64,000 nt of DNA. Source: VRUE01 sp036376915. GTDB lineage: Bacteria > Actinomycetota > Thermoleophilia > Solirubrobacterales > 70-9. The notes beneath the pieces are model-generated. The model did not search any database, was not told the DNA's origin, and was given only the letters and a program-made list of their open reading frames with translations. The stretch's first letter is position 1. The number at the start of each line of letters is the position of its first letter. The position numbers and the translations under genes are program-made. Positions 16,351 to 27,387 of this stretch are shown here, piece after piece. The stretch lies in assembly GCA_036376915.1 (NCBI GenBank), contig DASUZK010000102.1, positions 39,718-103,717 of the forward strand, written 5' to 3'.

Positions 16351-19300
16351 ATGGCGCAAACGGCGACCGTGCAGATCGAGATGCCCGAGATGGGCGAGTC
16401 GGTCACCGAGGGCATCGTGCTCGAGTGGCACGTCGCCGAGGGGGACTTCGTCCGCGAGGGGGACACGGTCGTCGAGGTGTCGACGGACAAGGTCGACGCC
16501 GAGGTGCCGGCGCCTGCGGACGGCACCATCACCAAGCTGCTGGTTGCCGTCGACGACGAGGTTCCCGTGGGAGCCCCGATGGCTGAGATGGAGCGGGGTG
16601 AGGGCTCCTCCGAAGGTTCGAACGGGTCGGCCGCGGGGCCCGTCGCGGCCTCGGGGGGGCCTGCGGGCGGGGGCTCCGCCTCCGTTCTCGGCCCCCCCGA
16701 GTCCACGCCACCCGCGGATGAGGCGTCTAAAGCTCAAGCCCCCAGCGGTGACGGCGAAGTCCGGGCTACGCCTGTCGCGCGGCGTGTTGCTGAGGCCAAT
16801 GGCGTCGACCTTGGCTCTGTAGCTGGTTCTGGGCCGGGGGCCAAGGTGACCAAGGGGGACGTGCTTGCGGCCGGGAACGGCGCGGGTCCGGCTGCCGTCG
16901 GCGAGGAGAAAGCTCTCAGGGGGCCGGCGGGGATGCTGGCTCAGGCTATGGACGAGTCGCTGGAGGTGCCCACGGCTACGTCGTTCCGGACCGTTGCGGT
17001 GGACACGCTCGATGCCAAGCGGAAAGCGCTGAACGGGTTGCTGAAGGAGCGGGGGATGAAGGTCTCCTTCACCCACCTGGTCGCCTGGGCGATCGTGCAG
17101 GCGGCGAAGCGGCACCCGGTGATGACGCGAGTCTTCGAGCGGCGCGAGGGCAAGCCGTTCGCGCTCGAGGGCGGACCGGTCAACCTCGGCATCGCCGTCG
17201 ACATCGAGCGCAAAGACGGCTCGCACAGCCTGATGGTGCCGGCCATCAAGGGAGCGGAGGGATTCGACTTCGCTCGCTTCCACAGCTGCTATGAGGACCT
17301 GATCACCAAGACGCGGGAGAGCAAGCTCACCGCCGACGACTTCCAGGGCACCAACATCTCGCTGACCAACCCGGGCGGGATCGGCACCGTCGCCTCCGTG
17401 CCCCGCCTGATGAGCGGGCAGAGCGCGATCATCGCCACCGGGGCGATCGCCTACCCGCCCGAGTGGGCCCACGCCTCGCCGGACCGCCTGCGCCAGCTCG
17501 GCGTCTCCAAGACGATGACGCTGACGTCGACCTACGACCACCGGGTGATCCAGGGGGCCGAGTCGGGCGCTTTCCTGCGCAGCATCGAGCAGCTGCTGCA
17601 GGGCGAGGACGGCTTCTACGAGGGGGTCGCGGCGGACCTCGGAATCGACGCGGCGCCGATCTCATCCGCGCACCCGTCCTCCGCCTCGGCCCCGCCGCTC
17701 GGCGTCCAGCAGCAGACCGAGGAGATGGCCGTCACCGCCACCCAGCCCGACGAGGAGCTGCTGCAGGCGGTGCAGGCCGCTACCTCACTGCTCAAGGGCT
17801 ACCGCACGCACGGCCACCTCGCCGCCCGGCTCGATCCGCTCGGGCGAGAGCCAAAGGGCGACCCGGCGATCCAGCCCGAGAAGCTCAACCTGACGCCGGA
17901 GCTGATGGAGCGGATCCCCGCTTCGATCCTGCGCATCGGGGTGGCCGGCGAGACCCTGCTCGAGGCGCTGCCGCGGCTGCGCGAGGCCTACTGCGGCACG
18001 ATCGCCTACCAGTTCGAGCACCTCTCCTCCCACCATCAGCGCACCTGGCTGCGCGAGATGGTCGAGACCGGGGCCTATCGCCAGCCGCTTGCCGACGAGG
18101 AGAAACGCCGCCTGCTACGCCGCCTGGTCGACGTCTTCGAGTTCGAGCGCTTCATCGAGAAGGCCTACCTTGGGCAGAAGATCTTCACGATCGAGGGGCT
18201 CGACGTCATCGTGCCGATGCTCGACGAGCTCGTCACCCTCGCGTATCGCGACGGTGCCGAGGAGGTCGTCTTCGGCATGGCCCACCGCGGCCGGCTCAGC
18301 GTCCTCGCCCACAACCTCGGCCGCTCGGTCGAGTCGATCCTGGCCGAGTTCGAGGGCTCGAAGCAGATCGACGCGGTAAAGGCCGTCGCCGCGATCCCCC
18401 ACGGGGGCACCGGCGACGTCAAGTATCACTACGGCCATCAGGGCGTCTACGAGAACAGCGAGGGCGAGAAGATCGCCGTCCGGCTCTACCCCAACCCCAG
18501 CCACCTCGAGTTCGTCAACCCGGTGGTCGAGGGCGCCACGCGCTTCCTCCAGTCCGACTTCGAGGGCTCGCGGATCGAGCACCAGGCCAAACGCGCGGTG
18601 CCGGTGCTGCTGCACGGCGACGCCGCCTTCCCGGGCCAGGGCGTGGTCGCCGAGACCCTCAACCTGCGCGCGCTGCGGGGCTACACCACCGGCGGCACCG
18701 TCCACTTGATCCAGAACAACCAGGTGGGCTTCACCACGGACCCCGAGGACGCCCGCTCGACCCCCTACGCGGCCGACATGGCAAAGGGGTTCAACGTCCC
18801 GATCATCCACGTCAACGCCGACGACGTCGAGGCCTGCTCCTCCGCGATCCGGCTGGCGATGGCCTACCGCGAGCGCTGGGGCCAGGACATCGTCATCGAC
18901 GTGATCGGGTACCGCCGCTACGGCCACAACGAGACCGACGAGCCCGCCTACACCCAGCCCCAGATCGCCGCCGAGATCAAGGCGCACCCGCCGGTCTCCG
19001 AGATCTACGCCGAGAAGCTCGTCGGCGAGGGCGTGATCGCCAAGGAGGACGTCGAGGCCTGTGCCGGCGAGCGCCACGACGAGATGTCGGCGGCCCTGAA
19101 GAACCTCCGCCACAAGATGGAGCTGGGCGACTACGAGGACCCGACCGTGACCACCTCCAGCACCGGCGAGCTCGACCGCAGCGCCAGCCCCCCTGTCCAG
19201 ACCGCCGTCCCGATCGAGAAGCTGCGCGAGCTGAACCGGGAGCTGATCGAGGTCCCGGAGAGCTTCACGATCCACCGCAAGCTGCGCAAGCCGCTCTCCA

Positions 19301-20367
19301 ACCGGGTCGACGCGCTCGAGAGCGGTGGGATCGAGTTCGGCCACGCCGAGTCGCTCGCCTTCGCCTCGCTGCTGACCGAGGGCGTCCACATCCGCCTCAC
19401 CGGGCAGGACACCGAGCGGGGCACCTTCTCGCACCGCCACCTCGTCCTGCACGACGAGAACACCGGCCTGGAGTACTGCCCGATGCAGAACCTCGCTGAC
19501 GCCGACGCGCCCTTCGAGCTCTACAACAGCCCGCTCTCGGAGATCGCCTGTCTCGGCTTCGAGTACGGCTACTCGGCGGCCACCCCCAACTCGCTGATCC
19601 TCTGGGAGGCCCAGTTCGGCGACTTCGCCAACGCCGGCCAGGTGATCGTCGACAGCTTCATCGTCTCCGGCGAGGCCAAGTGGGGACAAACGAGCCGCCT
19701 CACTCTCCTCCTCCCCCACGGCTACGAGGGCTCGGGCCCCGAGCACTCCAGCGCCCGCATCGAGCGCTTCCTCGCCCTCGGCGCCGAGGGCAACATCCGC
19801 ATCGCCAACCCGACCACCGCGGCGCAGTACTTCCACCTCCTCCGCCGACAGGCCCTGATCAAGAAGCCGCGCCCCCTGATCGTCTTCACTCCCAAGGGGC
19901 TGCTGCGCCTCGACCGCGCCGCCGCGACGTCGGAGCAGCTGACCGACGAACACTTCCACTTCATCCTCGACGACCCGCGCGCCGGCGAGCGCCGCGAGAA
20001 GGTCGAGCGCCTGATCCTCTGCACAGGCAAGGTCTACTTCGACCTCGACGCCAGCGAGCGGCGCGAGAGGGCCGAGAACGTGGCGATCGTCCGGGTCGAG
20101 CTGCTCTACCCGTTCGCCGAGGAGCAGTTGACCGAGCTGATCGCGACCTACCCGAACCTGAAGGAGATCACCTGGGTCCAGGAGGAGCCGCGCAACATGG
20201 GCTGCTGGAAGGTGATGTCCCGCCGCCTGCCCCACCTGCTGCCCGAGGGTGTCGAGCTCGACTACATCGGCCGCCCGACCCGGGCCAGCCCGGGAGAGGG
20301 CTACTCCGGGGCCCACGCGAGGGAGCAGGAGCGGATCGTGCTCACCGCGCTCACGCCTGGGGCCTGA
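16351..20367 (+). CDS. kgd: Multifunctional 2-oxoglutarate dehydrogenase: lipoyl domain, E2 and E1 in one chain
   Basis: 1338 residues. Residues ~6-83 are a lipoyl domain with EVSTDKVDAEVPAPA (Lys47 is the lipoylation site). A Gly/Ser/Pro linker at ~84-135 contains palindromic element R3. Next is an E3-binding domain (ATPVARRVAEANGVDL, ~138-172), then an E2 acyltransferase domain with YDHRVIQGAESGAFL (catalytic His, the OdhA-type variant), and from ~475 the thiamine-diphosphate E1 domain with GMAHRGRLSVLAHNL, LHGDAAFPGQGVV and YRRYGHNETDEP. It converts 2-oxoglutarate to succinyl-CoA with E3. Corynebacterial and mycobacterial OdhA/Kgd share the E2-E1 fusion but, to my knowledge, lack the lipoyl domain that is present here. 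The stop overlaps the next start (TGATG). Confidence 0.95.
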   Translation: MAQTATVQIEMPEMGESVTEGIVLEWHVAEGDFVREGDTVVEVSTDKVDAEVPAPADGTITKLLVAVDDEVPVGAPMAEMERGEGSSEGSNGSAAGPVAASGGPAGGGSASVLGPPESTPPADEASKAQAPSGDGEVRATPVARRVAEANGVDLGSVAGSGPGAKVTKGDVLAAGNGAGPAAVGEEKALRGPAGMLAQAMDESLEVPTATSFRTVAVDTLDAKRKALNGLLKERGMKVSFTHLVAWAIVQAAKRHPVMTRVFERREGKPFALEGGPVNLGIAVDIERKDGSHSLMVPAIKGAEGFDFARFHSCYEDLITKTRESKLTADDFQGTNISLTNPGGIGTVASVPRLMSGQSAIIATGAIAYPPEWAHASPDRLRQLGVSKTMTLTSTYDHRVIQGAESGAFLRSIEQLLQGEDGFYEGVAADLGIDAAPISSAHPSSASAPPLGVQQQTEEMAVTATQPDEELLQAVQAATSLLKGYRTHGHLAARLDPLGREPKGDPAIQPEKLNLTPELMERIPASILRIGVAGETLLEALPRLREAYCGTIAYQFEHLSSHHQRTWLREMVETGAYRQPLADEEKRRLLRRLVDVFEFERFIEKAYLGQKIFTIEGLDVIVPMLDELVTLAYRDGAEEVVFGMAHRGRLSVLAHNLGRSVESILAEFEGSKQIDAVKAVAAIPHGGTGDVKYHYGHQGVYENSEGEKIAVRLYPNPSHLEFVNPVVEGATRFLQSDFEGSRIEHQAKRAVPVLLHGDAAFPGQGVVAETLNLRALRGYTTGGTVHLIQNNQVGFTTDPEDARSTPYAADMAKGFNVPIIHVNADDVEACSSAIRLAMAYRERWGQDIVIDVIGYRRYGHNETDEPAYTQPQIAAEIKAHPPVSEIYAEKLVGEGVIAKEDVEACAGERHDEMSAALKNLRHKMELGDYEDPTVTTSSTGELDRSASPPVQTAVPIEKLRELNRELIEVPESFTIHRKLRKPLSNRVDALESGGIEFGHAESLAFASLLTEGVHIRLTGQDTERGTFSHRHLVLHDENTGLEYCPMQNLADADAPFELYNSPLSEIACLGFEYGYSAATPNSLILWEAQFGDFANAGQVIVDSFIVSGEAKWGQTSRLTLLLPHGYEGSGPEHSSARIERFLALGAEGNIRIANPTTAAQYFHLLRRQALIKKPRPLIVFTPKGLLRLDRAAATSEQLTDEHFHFILDDPRAGERREKVERLILCTGKVYFDLDASERRERAENVAIVRVELLYPFAEEQLTELIATYPNLKEITWVQEEPRNMGCWKVMSRRLPHLLPEGVELDYIGRPTRASPGEGYSGAHAREQERIVLTALTPGA
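16630..16717. mobile_element. GC-rich palindromic element, copy R3 (in frame in kgd)
   Basis: Same blocks and order as copy R2: CCGCGGG, CCGTCGCGG, GGGGGGGCC, TGCGGGCGG, CTCGGCCCCCCC, ACGCCACCCGCGG. It is translated in the same frame as R2 (AGPVA...STPPADE here, AGPVA...TPPAEE in R2) and lengthens the flexible linker between the lipoyl and E3-binding domains. The inner hairpin differs from R2 but keeps self-complementarity. Confidence 0.7.
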
Positions 20368-20696
20368 TGCGCAAGCCCGTTCCCGGCCCCCTCTTCGTCT
20401 GGGTCAAGTGGCTCTCCTGGATCGAGCTGGCGGTCTTCGGCTTCCTGCTCCTGTTCTGGCTCCTGCCCGGGTTCGAGGTCGAGACCATGGTCTTCGGCTG
20501 GGCCCACGGCCTCGGCTTCATCGTCCTCTGCCTCGTGATCTGGGTCGCCTGCGGCCGTCGCGAGGCGCCCTACACGCTCCTCGCGGCGACGCTCACGCCG
20601 GTGGGCCCGGTCGGCAGCGTGATCGGGATCGAGCTGATCGAACGCAAGGGATGGGGGATTGCGGATTCCCCGCAAAAAGTTGCGGAATCGCCGTAG
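20367..20696 (+). CDS. Small three-helix membrane protein, DUF3817-like
   Basis: 109 residues. Three hydrophobic helices: WIELAVFGFLLLFWLLPGF, GWAHGLGFIVLCLVIWVAC and TLLAATLTPVGPVGSVIGIEL, with conserved-looking GWAHG in the second. This layout matches the DUF3817 integral membrane family, whose function is unknown. The ATG shares bases with the TGA of the oxoglutarate dehydrogenase gene (TGATG), so the two are co-translated. The C-terminus runs on ~15 polar residues past the last helix. Confidence 0.8.
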   Translation: MRKPVPGPLFVWVKWLSWIELAVFGFLLLFWLLPGFEVETMVFGWAHGLGFIVLCLVIWVACGRREAPYTLLAATLTPVGPVGSVIGIELIERKGWGIADSPQKVAESP

Positions 20697-20915
20697 ACAC
20701 GGCCTTACCGGCTTGACCGCGGGCATTCGGCGCGGTATAGGTAGTCGTTGACTGTTTCTCTGAGCAGTCCCGTTTAGGGGAACGGCCGCGTCGGCATCCC
20801 TCCCTGGCTACCGACGCGCAGGTGCAGTGAGGGTCGCGCGGACCCCCCTGCCTCCCGCGGCCCTCCTGCATCTCACTTGCGGGTCGGAGCGGCGGCCCCT
20901 GTCAGACGAGACGAG
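20697..20915 (+). other. Structured intergenic region, possible small RNA
   Basis: 219 bases between two convergent genes. It contains several pairings: GACTG...CAGTC near 20753-20772, a perfect 8-bp stem CGCGTCGG (20787-20794) with CCGACGCG (20811-20818) and a 16-nt loop, then GGGTC-GCGCG-GACCC. TATAGGT near 20738 could be a -10 element. No known RNA family (6S, SRP, tmRNA, 6C) was recognised. It may simply be terminators for the two genes. Confidence 0.3.
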
Positions 20916-23726
<2,811 letters not shown>

Positions 23727-23784
23727 AGCTCCATCCTAGGAGGGCGGCGCCGCCGGTGATCCCCGCTGGCCTAGGCTATTGCCT

Positions 23785-23935
23785 TTAAAGAAGTTGGACT
23801 GAGGAAGCCGGTGGGAATCCGGCACGGCCCGCGCCACTGTGTCCCGCGGCCGCTGGAGCAGCGGGGAGCCAGACCACTCGGTTCGAACTCGACATCCTTG
23901 GGACGCGGCGACCCCAGGCGAACCGCTCGAAGGGA
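23785..23935 (+). promoter_or_regulatory. Cobalamin (B12) riboswitch
   Basis: Contains the family core in order: GAAGCCGGTGGGAATCCGGC (conserved P3 region), the B12 box GCCACTG at 23833-23839, a variable stem CCGCTGGAGCAGCGG, then GGGAGCCAGACCACT, corresponding to the usual GGGAGTCAGGACACC. It lies directly upstream of the 23941 gene, so adenosylcobalamin would be expected to repress that gene, by hiding its ribosome site or by termination. Boundaries are approximate. Confidence 0.85.
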
Positions 23936-23940
23936 GAGCC

Positions 23941-24612
23941 ATGTTCGCCCACGATTCCCAGGTCGTCCACCGCACCCGTTCCCCGCTAGTCGCGCTCGAG
24001 CGCCACCGGCTCGAACTTGATCCCGGAGTGCTCAGCACCGCGCGGCACGAGCTCCTGGCGGGTGAAGAGGCTGGGACCGATTTCCGCCTCGGATTCCTGC
24101 TCGGAGTCGAAGCGGAGGCGGGGCGGCACCCCGCCTGCCTGCGCCTCTCACGCAAGCTCCAGGAACAGACGCTCTGCCCGCTCGAAGAGGCAGATGGGAT
24201 CTCCTTCGGTCTCTCGTTCCTGAAGCTCGCCATTGGCGACCCGCCAGCGGAGCGCGAGGGACCGCTCTACGAGGGTCCCCACCTCGATTCCCACCCCGGC
24301 CTGACCGAGTCGGTCGAGTTGCTGCGGCTGCTCCTCAACCTCTCAGTCCACCCACGGCGGTTCCTGTTTGCGACAAACGACCGCTGGGGACTGGAGGCGG
24401 CGGGGGTTCCATACGGCCGCCGCGAGTTCGCACCGCTGGCGCTGCCGGCCGGCAGCGAGACCCGCGTGGTCGGGATCCCAGGTCGCACCGAGACCTCCGT
24501 TTACGGCCTCAAGTTCCTTGCCAGCGTCGTGCCCCATGTCGGCCTGAACGACCCGCCGGAGCACTTCCTCGCCTCCTTCGAGAGTCTTGTCGACCTAGGT
24601 ACGACTGAATGA
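23941..24612 (+). CDS. Unknown protein under cobalamin-riboswitch control
   Basis: 223 residues from ATG with GAAGGGAGA upstream. No family recognised with confidence. It has no signal peptide or membrane segment, so it should be cytosolic. Residues 112-118 read GPHLDSH, an HxD motif followed by LLRLLLNLSVHPRRFLF. A His at ~199 lies in VVPHVGLND. This HxD...H arrangement and the surrounding strands resemble the metal site of 2-oxoglutarate/Fe(II) oxygenases, but only weakly. The riboswitch implies expression when B12 is short. Known targets are B12 import or synthesis genes and B12-independent isozymes; this protein is none of those that I recognise. The convergent SDR gene ends 20 bases beyond. 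Confidence 0.8.
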   Translation: MFAHDSQVVHRTRSPLVALERHRLELDPGVLSTARHELLAGEEAGTDFRLGFLLGVEAEAGRHPACLRLSRKLQEQTLCPLEEADGISFGLSFLKLAIGDPPAEREGPLYEGPHLDSHPGLTESVELLRLLLNLSVHPRRFLFATNDRWGLEAAGVPYGRREFAPLALPAGSETRVVGIPGRTETSVYGLKFLASVVPHVGLNDPPEHFLASFESLVDLGTTE

Positions 24613-24632
24613 GGAACTCGGCGATATCCCGC

Positions 24633-25433
24633 TCAGCGCTTGTCGGTTTGCCCCGCGGCGACGTTTGCCGCAGCCTTCTGGCCAGCCTCGCCGCTGGCGA
24701 CCTTGACCGAGATGCCGGGGCTGGCGAGCGCGAAGTGGGCGAGGAGGCGCTGCTGGACTGGGGCGACGGCGATCTCGACCTTGTTCTTCTCGATCGCCCG
24801 CACCACCGCGTCGGCGACCTGCTTGGGTGAGCCGGTACCCAGGCCCGGGATCGGGTCGGCGCCCGAGTCGGCGTACATGCCCGCTTCGCGGATCGTGCCC
24901 GGGGAGACGATCGAGACGCCTATGCCGAGCGGGTCGAGGTCGGCGCGGAGGCCGAGGGCGAAGCCGCGCAGGCCGAACTTGGTCGCGTTGTAGACGGAGG
25001 AGAGGGGCGTCGCCGACTTGCCGGAGAGCGAGGAGATGAAGACCATGTGACCGTGGCCGCGGGCGATCATTCCCGGCTCGAGAGCGCGGGCGAGGTGCAT
25101 CGGCGCCTCGAGGTTGACGCGCAGCGTGCCCTCCAGTCGCTCGCTGCTGTACTCGGGCAGGCGCCCGGTCCCGGGAAGCCCCGCGTTGGCGACGAGGACG
25201 TCGATGTCGCCGGCCTCGGCGGCAAGCTTCTCCGCCGCGCCCGGCTCGGCCAGATCCGAGGGCACCACGCGGTGACCCTCTCCAGGCAGCTCGGCCGCAA
25301 GCTCTTCCAGCGCCTCGGCCTTGCGGCCGCTCAGCACCAGCTTCGCGCCGCGCCCGGCGAGCGCCTTGGCGATCGCTCGTCCGAGCCCCCCCGTGGCGCC
25401 GGTGAGCAGCGCTGTCTTGCCGGCAAGTTCCAT
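24633..25433 (-). CDS. Short-chain dehydrogenase/reductase
   Basis: 266 residues from ATG 25433 (MELAGKTALLTGATGGLG). Classical SDR: nucleotide loop TGATGGLGRA, NAG motif in LVANAGLPG, catalytic Ser in FISSLSGK, and YNATKFGLRGF (YxxxK). SGRKAEAL after strand 2 suggests NADP(H) preference through the Arg. The C-terminal ~70 residues (NKVEIAVAPVQQRLLAHFA) resemble the membrane-associated tails of DltE/SDRx-type proteins. Substrate unknown. It is monocistronic and divergent from the riboswitch-led NlpC/P60 gene. Confidence 0.9.
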   Translation of the reverse strand: MELAGKTALLTGATGGLGRAIAKALAGRGAKLVLSGRKAEALEELAAELPGEGHRVVPSDLAEPGAAEKLAAEAGDIDVLVANAGLPGTGRLPEYSSERLEGTLRVNLEAPMHLARALEPGMIARGHGHMVFISSLSGKSATPLSSVYNATKFGLRGFALGLRADLDPLGIGVSIVSPGTIREAGMYADSGADPIPGLGTGSPKQVADAVVRAIEKNKVEIAVAPVQQRLLAHFALASPGISVKVASGEAGQKAAANVAAGQTDKR

Positions 25434-25551
25434 CCCAGCGCGCAAGCTAGCACCGCGGACGTCGAAAGGATCTGGGCAGGCTAAGTGCGAAAGACCACAA
25501 AATGTTTGTTTTCCATGAGCAAACCGCCGGGCGATCGTCTACACTGCCGCC

Positions 25552-25703
25552 GTTCCGAATAACCGAAACGCCGAGTCCCGTGCGCTGGAGGCGCCACGGG
25601 AGCGGGGGAACCACGTTTTCGGGGCTAACTCGCCTAGCTCAGGCGGGGGCGCAGGCTCCTTTCGCGCCAGCCCGACAGCTAACCCCGTAGGCCGACGAAG
25701 GAG
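25552..25703 (+). promoter_or_regulatory. Cyclic di-AMP (ydaO-yuaA type) riboswitch
   Basis: Conserved blocks in order: CCGAAT near the start, GGGAGCGGGGGAACCACGTTTTC, CGGGGCTAACTCGCC, and near the 3' end CCGACAGCTAACCCCGTAGGC, closing just before GAAGGAGA. In actinobacteria this class commonly precedes cell-wall hydrolase genes, as here. A -10-like TACACT lies at 25540-25545. c-di-AMP binding would be expected to switch off the downstream gene. The structure was recognised by eye. Confidence 0.88.
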
Positions 25704-25709
25704 ATCGGT

Positions 25710-26267
25710 TTGCGCAACAACAGGCATAGATTCAAGCTGGGCATTGCTACTGGGCTGGTGCTTTCGGCCCTAGCCCTGACGCCGGGGGCCGCATCGGCCG
25801 CTTGCGACGGTGGCGGGGTCTCGTCGGCGGAAGTTGACATCTGCACCCCCACGGCCAAAGGGCGGCTACTCGACAATGGGATGCTCGTTCCACCCAAGTC
25901 CGCCCCCCCGAAGGTCAAAGCCGTGATCGCCGCGGCCAACAAGATCCGAACCAAGCCCTATGTCTTCGGCGGCGGCCACGCCCGCTGGTGGGACAAGGGG
26001 TACGACTGCTCCGGCTCGGTCAGCTATGCGCTGCACGGCGGCAACTTCCTCGAAAGCCCGCTGCCGTCGGGGCCGATGGCAAAGCTGGGCCTGCCTGGAG
26101 AAGGCCGTTGGATCACGGTCTACTCCAATCCCGGCCACGCCTACGCGGTGATAGCCGGCTTCCGCTGGGACACCTCCGGCAACACCGACGGGACCACAGG
26201 GCCGAGCTGGCACGAAGACCTGCGTACCCCCGCCGGCTTCATAGCCCGTCACCCTCTCGGCTACTGA
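25710..26267 (+). CDS. Secreted NlpC/P60-like cell-wall peptidase
   Basis: 185 residues from TTG, with GAAGGAGA seven bases upstream. Signal peptide: basic start RNNRHRFK, hydrophobic core, cleavage likely after GAASA near residue 31. The C-terminal domain has the peptidase layout: KPYVFGGGHARWWDKGYDCSG with the catalytic Cys, then GHAYAVIAGFRWDT with the catalytic His. The insert before Cys is longer than in short NlpC/P60 domains, and no substrate-binding repeats are present. Expected to cut peptidoglycan stem peptides outside the membrane. Control by the c-di-AMP riboswitch directly upstream ties it to envelope or osmotic homeostasis. A perfect 24-bp palindrome after the stop acts as the probable terminator. 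Confidence 0.85.
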   Translation: MRNNRHRFKLGIATGLVLSALALTPGAASAACDGGGVSSAEVDICTPTAKGRLLDNGMLVPPKSAPPKVKAVIAAANKIRTKPYVFGGGHARWWDKGYDCSGSVSYALHGGNFLESPLPSGPMAKLGLPGEGRWITVYSNPGHAYAVIAGFRWDTSGNTDGTTGPSWHEDLRTPAGFIARHPLGY

Positions 26268-26288
26268 GCTTCAAGCAGGGCAGTACTC

Positions 26289-26312
26289 CGCCCCGGCCAA
26301 TTGGCCGGGGCG
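26289..26312 (+). terminator. 24-bp perfect palindrome after the NlpC/P60 gene
   Basis: Twelve-base arms meeting at AATT with no extra loop (CGCCCCGGCCAA and its complement), followed by AGATTGTCCTTG. It lies 21 bases after the stop codon. Probably a terminator that also separates this gene from the pot operon. Confidence 0.65.
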
Positions 26313-26353
26313 AGATTGTCCTTGCTTTCCTGAACTGCTCGGATAACGTTTTC

Positions 26354-26368
26354 GTGTAGCTGCTACAC
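26354..26368 (+). promoter_or_regulatory. 15-bp palindrome before the pot operon, possible operator
   Basis: GTGTAGC-T-GCTACAC, a perfect inverted repeat of 7-bp arms, ends 11 bases before the TTG start of the ATPase gene. No ribosome site is present between it and the start, so the transcript may be nearly leaderless and the palindrome would then overlap the promoter. Regulator unknown. Confidence 0.5.
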
Positions 26369-26379
26369 CCGACATCCGC

Positions 26380-27387
26380 TTGGCTCACCTCACCAAGCAC
26401 TACGGTGAGGTGGTCGCGGTTGCCGGAATTGGCCTCGAGATCGAGGCCGGGGAGTTCTTCACGATGCTCGGCCCCTCGGGGTCGGGGAAGACGACGACGC
26501 TGCGGATGATCGCCGGCTTCGAGGACCCGAGCGGCGGCACGATCGAGCTGGCGGGCGAGGACGTTAGCGGCGTGCCGCCCTACGACCGCGCGGTCAACAC
26601 GGTCTTCCAGGACTACGCCCTCTTCCCCCACATGACGGTGGGCGAGAACGTCGCCTACGCGCTGCGCGTCGCCAAGGTCGACAAGGGCGAGCGAGCCCGG
26701 CGCAGCGAAGAGGCCCTGGAGATGGTGCGCCTGCCGGGCTACGCTGACCGCAAGCCGGCCGAGCTCTCCGGCGGCCAGCGCCAGCGGGTCGCCCTGGCGC
26801 GGGCGATCGTCAACCGGCCCAGGGTGCTCCTTCTCGACGAGCCGCTCGGCGCCCTCGACCTGAAGCTGCGCGAGCAGATGCAGGTGGAGCTGAAGGCGAT
26901 TCAGGGAGAGGTCGGCATCACCTTCGTCTACGTCACCCACGACCAGGACGAGGCGCTGACCATGAGCGACCGCATCGCCGTCTTCAACGAGGGCCGGATC
27001 GAGCAGGTCAGCCCGCCGGTCGAGCTCTACGAGCACCCCGCCACCGAGTTCGTCGCCGGCTTCGTCGGCGTCTCCAACCTGCTCGAGCGCGACGGCTCCC
27101 GCTTCACGATCCGCCCGGAGAAGATCCAGCTGGTCGACCCCGGCGCCCCCGCCAACGGCCTGCGCACCGAACGCGGCCGCGTCGCCAGCGTCGCCTACGC
27201 GGGGATGGTGACCCGCTACACGGTCGCCCTCGACGCGGGCGGGGAGCTTCAGCTCGTACGACAGAACGTGGGAGGCACGTCGTCAGACGCTGCCTCCGAG
27301 CAGGGGAGGGAGGTAATCGTCGGCTGGCGCCCGGAGCACACGGTCGCCGTCCGTGGCAGCTCCACAACAGAGGAGGAACCACCATGA
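26380..27387 (+). CDS. potA: Spermidine/putrescine-type ABC transporter ATPase
   Basis: 335 residues. Walker A GPSGSGKTTTLRM, signature LSGGQRQRVALARA, Walker B VLLLDEPLGALDLKLR, switch His in YVTHDQDEAL, and a C-terminal TOBE-like domain (SRFTIRPEKIQLV, IVGWRPEHTVAV). The best ATPase match is PotA/FbpC/CysA, and the neighbours make it the polyamine type. Start: TTG 26380, because no ATG or GTG is available in frame after the upstream stop at 26344; there is no ribosome site. First of four overlapping or closely spaced genes (A, D, B, C). The stop overlaps the next ATG. Confidence 0.92.
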   Translation: MAHLTKHYGEVVAVAGIGLEIEAGEFFTMLGPSGSGKTTTLRMIAGFEDPSGGTIELAGEDVSGVPPYDRAVNTVFQDYALFPHMTVGENVAYALRVAKVDKGERARRSEEALEMVRLPGYADRKPAELSGGQRQRVALARAIVNRPRVLLLDEPLGALDLKLREQMQVELKAIQGEVGITFVYVTHDQDEALTMSDRIAVFNEGRIEQVSPPVELYEHPATEFVAGFVGVSNLLERDGSRFTIRPEKIQLVDPGAPANGLRTERGRVASVAYAGMVTRYTVALDAGGELQLVRQNVGGTSSDAASEQGREVIVGWRPEHTVAVRGSSTTEEEPP

